Below are positions 7,768 through 10,596 of a stretch of 10,596 bases of DNA, in pieces. The notes under the pieces are model-generated. The model was not told the DNA's origin, ran no database searches, and worked only from the letters and a program-made list of their open reading frames with translations. Location of the stretch: assembly GCA_013139225.1 (NCBI GenBank), contig WTBG01000014.1, positions 1 to 10,596 on the forward strand, in the 5' to 3' direction. Position numbers and translations under genes: made by a program. Within the stretch, counting starts at the first letter, position 1, and each line of letters begins with the position of its first letter. The DNA comes from Deltaproteobacteria bacterium. GTDB lineage: Bacteria; Desulfobacterota; WTBG01.

Positions 7768-8493
7768 ATGACCCTCATGGAATTATACCAAGAACTAAAA
7801 GGCGCATTTAATAAAGAAATAAAAAGAAACAACCTTTCAGGGAAAAATGTGAGTGTCAGGTGCAGGGCACTCCCCGCTACAGAAGCAATAGGAAAGCCTG
7901 AGGACCAGGACTATCCGATAATAAAAGGTAAAGAGATGATGGTAGAAGCTTCCTTTGAGGAAGGAAGGGGACAGGCTTTTACAGACGAGTTTGAGAATGC
8001 AAATTATAGAGTAGAAGATCTCTTGGAAATCGAGCTCGACTCAAACAGGGGAAGGGCCAGTTTTATATCTGGTCTTAATGCGGTTTTCAGGCATCTCAGG
8101 CTTTGTGATAAGACCATTCACTGCAAGGATAGTGAACCAAAGGAATGCGCGGAAAATCTTCTCAAGGTTATTGAGCCCGAGGAGAAGGTTTTTCTGGTTG
8201 GTTTGCAACCAAGGTTTCTTGAAACCCTTTCCTCAAACTATGACGTTAGAGTTGTGGACCTCGATCCGGATAACATTGGAAGGAAAGTATCTGGTGTAGT
8301 TATCGAACCACCGGAGTTGACAACTGAAGCCATAACATGGTGTGATTCGATATTCGCCACCGGGTCGACTTTGGTGAATGGCACCATCACAGATTTTCTT
8401 AATAAGGGTAAACCCGTGTTATTTTATGGAGTCACGATTGCAGCGGCAACGAAAATACTTAATCTTGATACTTACTGTCACCGTGGACACTAA
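7768..8493 (+). CDS. DUF364 (putative heavy-metal chelation) protein
   Basis: This soluble protein (241 aa) has the C-terminal DUF364 domain, annotated by Pfam as putative heavy-metal chelation. It shows FLVGLQPRF (142-150), a Rossmann-like strand-loop, then the family signature ATGSTLVNGTI (197-207) and FYGVTIAAATKIL (219-231). The N-terminal third is the position usually occupied by DUF4213 and contains an acidic stretch plus CDKTIHCKDSEPKECA (113-128) with three cysteines, possible metal ligands. Many relatives lie near molybdate or metal transport genes. The function is unproven. The ATG at 7768 has only a weak AAGAG upstream, and an in-frame ATG at 7777 is an alternative. It is the last gene of the rightward group. 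No clear rho-independent terminator follows it. Confidence 0.85.
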   Translation: MTLMELYQELKGAFNKEIKRNNLSGKNVSVRCRALPATEAIGKPEDQDYPIIKGKEMMVEASFEEGRGQAFTDEFENANYRVEDLLEIELDSNRGRASFISGLNAVFRHLRLCDKTIHCKDSEPKECAENLLKVIEPEEKVFLVGLQPRFLETLSSNYDVRVVDLDPDNIGRKVSGVVIEPPELTTEAITWCDSIFATGSTLVNGTITDFLNKGKPVLFYGVTIAAATKILNLDTYCHRGH

Positions 8494-8496
8494 CCA

Positions 8497-8542
8497 GTAA
8501 ATACTCATTTGTAAATTGCGTGACGAGGCTGCGTATTTACAA
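8497..8542. repeat. Nested inverted repeats downstream of the DUF364 gene
   Basis: GTAAATAC (8497-8504) is matched by GTATTTAC (8533-8540), and TTGTAAAT (8509-8516) by ATTTACAA (8535-8542). The two left arms compete for the same right arm, so alternative hairpins are possible. There is no T-tract after the stem, so it is not a standard terminator. It could be a protein site, an element end or a factor-dependent 3' end stabiliser. Confidence 0.4.
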
Positions 8543-8668
8543 GACTATTCAACGGAAGACATTCATCTCTACTTGAATACAGCGTTCCATCGCTGCGATC
8601 CTAGGGGAACTTTGGTGCGTAAGGTAAATAAAGCAACATATAAATTTTATGAGATTAATCAAGATTAA
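8501..8668 (+). pseudogene. Short open frame that looks like a gene remnant
   Basis: One + frame stays open from 8501 to the TAA at 8666-8668, about 55 codons. It reads like ordinary protein: EAAYLQDYSTEDIHLYLN, then a segment containing DPRGTLVRKVNKATYKFYE. The only possible start is a TTG at 8516 with no ribosome site, giving 50 residues, so it is either the 3' end of a broken gene or a chance frame. I do not recognise the family. An open frame of this length is not rare by chance, so the argument rests on composition alone. Confidence 0.3.
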
Positions 8669-8920
8669 GGCATAAAGTTTGCTTATATTTTCTTCATGAT
8701 ACCTACCAGTTAATTGCCCCAGAATGTTACGCCTACCCCATCAGCCTGGCTGAGCTCCCTGGCCGAGTTCGGGCAAGGCGGCCAAGCCATATCTTGTTAC
8801 GGCTTTCACCTTGACACACAATAGTGATTTCCCTATACTTACCCCGTCAAAAAGGAAGTTCTTATCAGTAGTTTTATGGTCAGTTTATCAGTATCAGTTT
8901 CCCTGCTGCAAATTCCAGGT
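8669..8920. other. Intergenic block with GC-rich tandem repeat, no intact gene
   Basis: This is the rest of the convergent gap. An AT-rich part (8669-8715) is followed by a GC-rich block. The block holds a 13-nt tandem direct repeat (CCTGGCTGAGCTC at 8745-8757, CCTGGCCGAGTTC at 8758-8770, two transitions apart), a short hairpin CAGCC-T-GGCTG (8742-8752), and TGGCC/GGCCA arms (8760-8764, 8780-8784). On the minus strand 8710-8790 encodes 26 residues from an ATG, ending DGVGVTFWGN, with no ribosome site I can see. Near the right end TTATCAGTA occurs twice (8862-8870, 8885-8893). The mix suggests the remains of an inserted element, but I cannot name it. Confidence 0.4.
8811..8839 (+). promoter_or_regulatory. 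Near-consensus sigma-70 promoter pointing right
   Basis: TTGACA (8811-8816) and TATACT (8834-8839) are separated by exactly 17 bases, giving a perfect -35 and a five-of-six -10. Transcription would start near 8846. No gene follows on this strand: only a 21-codon ATG frame from 8876 to TAA, while AAGGAAG at 8852-8858 lies too far (17 bases) from that ATG. The transcript would run antisense into the sulfotransferase-like gene. It may be a small-RNA promoter or the surviving promoter of a lost insertion element. Confidence 0.55.
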
Positions 8921-9499
8921 TTAGGTTCTGTTGCGATATAAAGAGGGATCCACAGCTGCAACTGATGCATCAATATCCAGAACCCCTCCAAGAAATTTAT
9001 TGATCCTTTCACACTGTACCTTTGGAGAAGTGATCATATCCTTATAATCAACTGGCAGAATTGAGAAATTTTTTCTGGTCTTTATCCAGTGATCGAATTT
9101 CTCGAGCTGAGCCTTAAAGAGCTCTGTCAGTTTCTCATCACTGATGTTGGCTCCTTGTTTGCCTGATCGCTGCAGCATAATCTTCTGAGAAGCCAGAACT
9201 TCATTTATATTCCTTCGCATGAAGATAACACAGTACTCATATTCTTCCGGCAGATCATACAAAAGAGCGTAAACCATCTTAACTACTTTTCCCCGGGCAC
9301 TCGGTAGCCAGGAAGGATCGTCCTTGGTCTTTTTTGCCAACTCGAATTCATAGTACCCCTTTGGATTATCTTCATCTTTTTTGCGAATATTATCGGTCAG
9401 TGCTGGAATACCACCAGCTTCAATCGCCTGCATCATCATGGACGTGCCAGAGCGCGGCAGGCCGGATACAATCGTGATAAAAGGTAAATTCATAGTCAT
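8921..9499 (-). CDS. P-loop sulfotransferase-like protein
   Basis: The protein (192 aa) resembles the sulfotransferase fold family, whose members move a sulfuryl group from PAPS to a hydroxyl or amine acceptor. The N-terminal strand and loop ITIVSGLPRSGTSMMM (8-23) is the 5'-phosphosulfate-binding P-loop. FMRRNINEVLASQ (93-105) fits the 3'-phosphate-binding region, with Arg95/Arg96 and a serine after it. PKGYYEFE (46-53) is shared with a bacterial subgroup often annotated only as sulfotransferase family. It is shorter than typical enzymes (250-350 aa), and no acceptor can be inferred. The ATG at 9499 immediately follows the previous gene's stop. GAGG, inside the end of that gene, lies six bases upstream, indicating coupled translation. 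An ATG two codons later is less well placed. No terminator is evident downstream. Confidence 0.8.
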   Translation of the reverse strand: MTMNLPFITIVSGLPRSGTSMMMQAIEAGGIPALTDNIRKKDEDNPKGYYEFELAKKTKDDPSWLPSARGKVVKMVYALLYDLPEEYEYCVIFMRRNINEVLASQKIMLQRSGKQGANISDEKLTELFKAQLEKFDHWIKTRKNFSILPVDYKDMITSPKVQCERINKFLGGVLDIDASVAAVDPSLYRNRT

Positions 9500-10342
9500 C
9501 TATATCCTCACTTTTAGTAATGGTTTAAACATGAATGCGAAAATCATCGAAACAACAAAAAAATAAACTATCCACCAGTCTGTTCCGTATATCCGTGAGT
9601 TCCTTTCAGGGTAATTAATACTGATCGAGTGAACAGGGGAATCGTAAGTAAATGGCTTTTCAAGTGGGTAAAGGAGGATATCAGCAAAGTCTGCCCCCGG
9701 GCGTTTGGAGCTTAAGCACATGAACCCTTCGCCTACTGCTAATTGCTTTTCATACCGCCTGTCTCCGATATGAAAAATTAAATTGTAGCTTCCGTCCTCG
9801 ACGGGCTTAATCTTCCAGAATATTTCTTTCTTAGTGAAAACCCTAACTGGCCCTATTATTGTCCGGGCGGCAGGCAGAGACTCAAGAACGACCTGAGGCA
9901 GGGTATCAAGATTATCATTAAACTTAAGCTTTACAATAACCGGCTTATCCCCGGGCAGCAGGGGACGCGCCTGGTACCACAAACTCATCTGCGCCATGAT
10001 CAGAATGACCGGCACAATCATAACCAGCATCGGTACAATCGAGTAAAAGAGAAGCTTGAAAGAAGCACAGAAAACCCTAGCCTGCGACCTGAAAGTTACA
10101 GAAAAGCTGTCTTTGAAAAGCTTAACAGCAAGCAGGTTAGCCTTGATATCGTCTCTGACTTGGCCAATCGCTTTCTGGTTGGAGGTGTACTTGAAAATAA
10201 CCAGTAGAAATACACCCAGAATAGCTGAAATGACCGTGATAGATAGCCAGCCCGGAACCGATGCAACAGGTGCTAGAAATAATCCGCCAATAGTATTCGT
10301 TACAACATTTACCCATGTAATGAGCTGAACCAAAAAACCCAT
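9500..10342 (-). CDS. Membrane protein with Oxa1/EMC3-like core and extracytoplasmic domain
   Basis: I do not know a named function for this 280-aa protein. Predicted membrane segments lie near residues 32-51, 97-118 and 255-274, with a hydrophobic N-terminal helix (8-28). Between the second and third helices is a long charged amphipathic stretch (54-95: KYTSNQKAIGQVRDDIKANL and onward). This helix, polar coiled coil, helix layout resembles the Oxa1 superfamily as seen in DUF106/EMC3/TMCO1 proteins, which insert or handle membrane proteins. That is my inference from architecture, not proven homology. Residues about 124-252 form a probable beta-rich extracytoplasmic domain. The ATG overlaps the stop of the small upstream gene by one base (TAATG). 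Its own stop abuts the next ATG, so the three genes form one operon. Confidence 0.75.
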   Translation of the reverse strand: MGFLVQLITWVNVVTNTIGGLFLAPVASVPGWLSITVISAILGVFLLVIFKYTSNQKAIGQVRDDIKANLLAVKLFKDSFSVTFRSQARVFCASFKLLFYSIVPMLVMIVPVILIMAQMSLWYQARPLLPGDKPVIVKLKFNDNLDTLPQVVLESLPAARTIIGPVRVFTKKEIFWKIKPVEDGSYNLIFHIGDRRYEKQLAVGEGFMCLSSKRPGADFADILLYPLEKPFTYDSPVHSISINYPERNSRIYGTDWWIVYFFVVSMIFAFMFKPLLKVRI

Positions 10343-10530
10343 TACTCTATGTATCCCAACCCGCGAAGCTGGTCTGCTACAGCGTCATCTCCCTCAGGAG
10401 AAGCTTCAAGCTGAGAAATTTCCTTTTCAATAATGTGAGTTATAAATTCTTCGAAGCTGCTGTATCCAGCGGCTTCGGCTGACTTTTTTGCTCGGTCATA
10501 GAGCTTTGAATCAATCTTGATCTTAGCCAT
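10342..10530 (-). CDS. Small ribbon-helix-helix-like protein
   Basis: This 62-aa protein starts with a basic strand and helix-turn pattern (MAKIKIDSKLYDRAKKSAEA, then GYSSFEEFITHIIEKEI) typical of ribbon-helix-helix (CopG/Arc-type) DNA-binding proteins. An acidic linker and a short C-terminal tail (DQLRGLGYIE) follow. Such proteins usually repress their own operon as antitoxins or local regulators, but there is no recognisable toxin next to it. The partner genes are a membrane protein and a sulfotransferase-like protein, so it may instead be a structural or adaptor peptide. The ATG is backed by a very strong AGGAGG (10535-10540) four bases upstream. Two palindromes upstream could be its own operator. 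Confidence 0.75.
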   Translation of the reverse strand: MAKIKIDSKLYDRAKKSAEAAGYSSFEEFITHIIEKEISQLEASPEGDDAVADQLRGLGYIE

Positions 10531-10540
10531 TTGCCCTCCT

Positions 10541-10555
10541 CTTTAAGTCTTAAAG
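10541..10555 (-). promoter_or_regulatory. Palindrome abutting the ribosome site of the RHH-like gene
   Basis: CTTTAAG-T-CTTAAAG is a perfect 7-bp inverted repeat with a one-base centre, placed directly upstream of AGGAGG. Location and symmetry fit an operator for the ribbon-helix-helix-like product, though the role is inferred. Confidence 0.35.
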
Positions 10556-10562
10556 ATATTTC

Positions 10563-10580
10563 GTCCAACCATGGTTGACG
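10563..10580 (-). promoter_or_regulatory. Second palindrome upstream of the minus-strand operon
   Basis: CAACCATGGTTG (10566-10577) is a perfect 12-bp palindrome, nearly extended by GTC and GAC at its flanks. It lies about 35 bases upstream of the first start codon, where a repressor or activator site could be. A promoter could not be assigned with confidence because the window ends 16 bases beyond. Confidence 0.35.
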
Positions 10581-10596
10581 GTATTTTCAAACCGAA

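Noticed and set aside
1..10596. CRISPR array, tRNA or rRNA genes
   Set aside because: No regularly spaced direct repeats and no tRNA- or rRNA-like conserved segments were found on either strand.

Overview
The window reads as a chromosomal segment of an anaerobic bacterium with moderate G+C content. The gene families (a 4-hydroxybenzoyl-CoA-reductase-like molybdenum enzyme, the YqeB/XdhC/YqeC/MocA maturation set, a DUF364 protein) fit anaerobes such as Desulfobacterota or Firmicutes. The style of the right-hand genes and the repeats leans towards Desulfobacterota, but no marker here fixes the taxonomy.

Left part (1-3603, + strand): the three subunits of a xanthine-oxidase-family molybdenum hydroxylase/reductase, in the order FAD subunit (5' end cut by the window), 2Fe-2S subunit, molybdopterin subunit. 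The FAD subunit carries a four-cysteine loop whose 16/8/9 spacing matches, as I recall it, the extra [4Fe-4S] cluster of 4-hydroxybenzoyl-CoA reductase. A short inverted-repeat element built from 9-nt units sits at the end of the FAD subunit gene, supplies its last codons, and fills the gap to the next gene.

Middle (3725-6913, + strand): four cofactor-maturation genes, YqeB family, XdhC family, YqeC family and a MocA-type nucleotidyltransferase. This set is associated with selenium-dependent molybdenum hydroxylases, in which a labile selenium ligand is placed on the molybdenum cofactor. The likely logic is that the nucleotidyltransferase makes the dinucleotide cofactor, XdhC binds and delivers it, and YqeB/YqeC serve the selenium-dependent step, all for the enzyme encoded upstream.

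Next (7038-8493, + strand): a seven-helix membrane protein of unrecognised family, closely followed by a DUF364 (putative heavy-metal chelation) protein. They are probably part of the same metal or cofactor programme, but this is inference from position.

Gap (8494-8920): no convincing intact gene. It holds an inverted repeat, a roughly 50-codon open frame that looks like a gene remnant, a GC-rich block with a 13-nt tandem repeat, and a near-consensus sigma-70 promoter pointing right with no gene behind it. This looks like debris of a mobile or lost element.

Right part (8921-10530, - strand, convergent with the rest): a tightly coupled trio, read right to left, of a small ribbon-helix-helix-like protein, a membrane protein with an Oxa1/EMC3-like core plus an extracytoplasmic domain, and a P-loop sulfotransferase-like protein. 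Two perfect palindromes lie just upstream of the first gene and are candidate operators.
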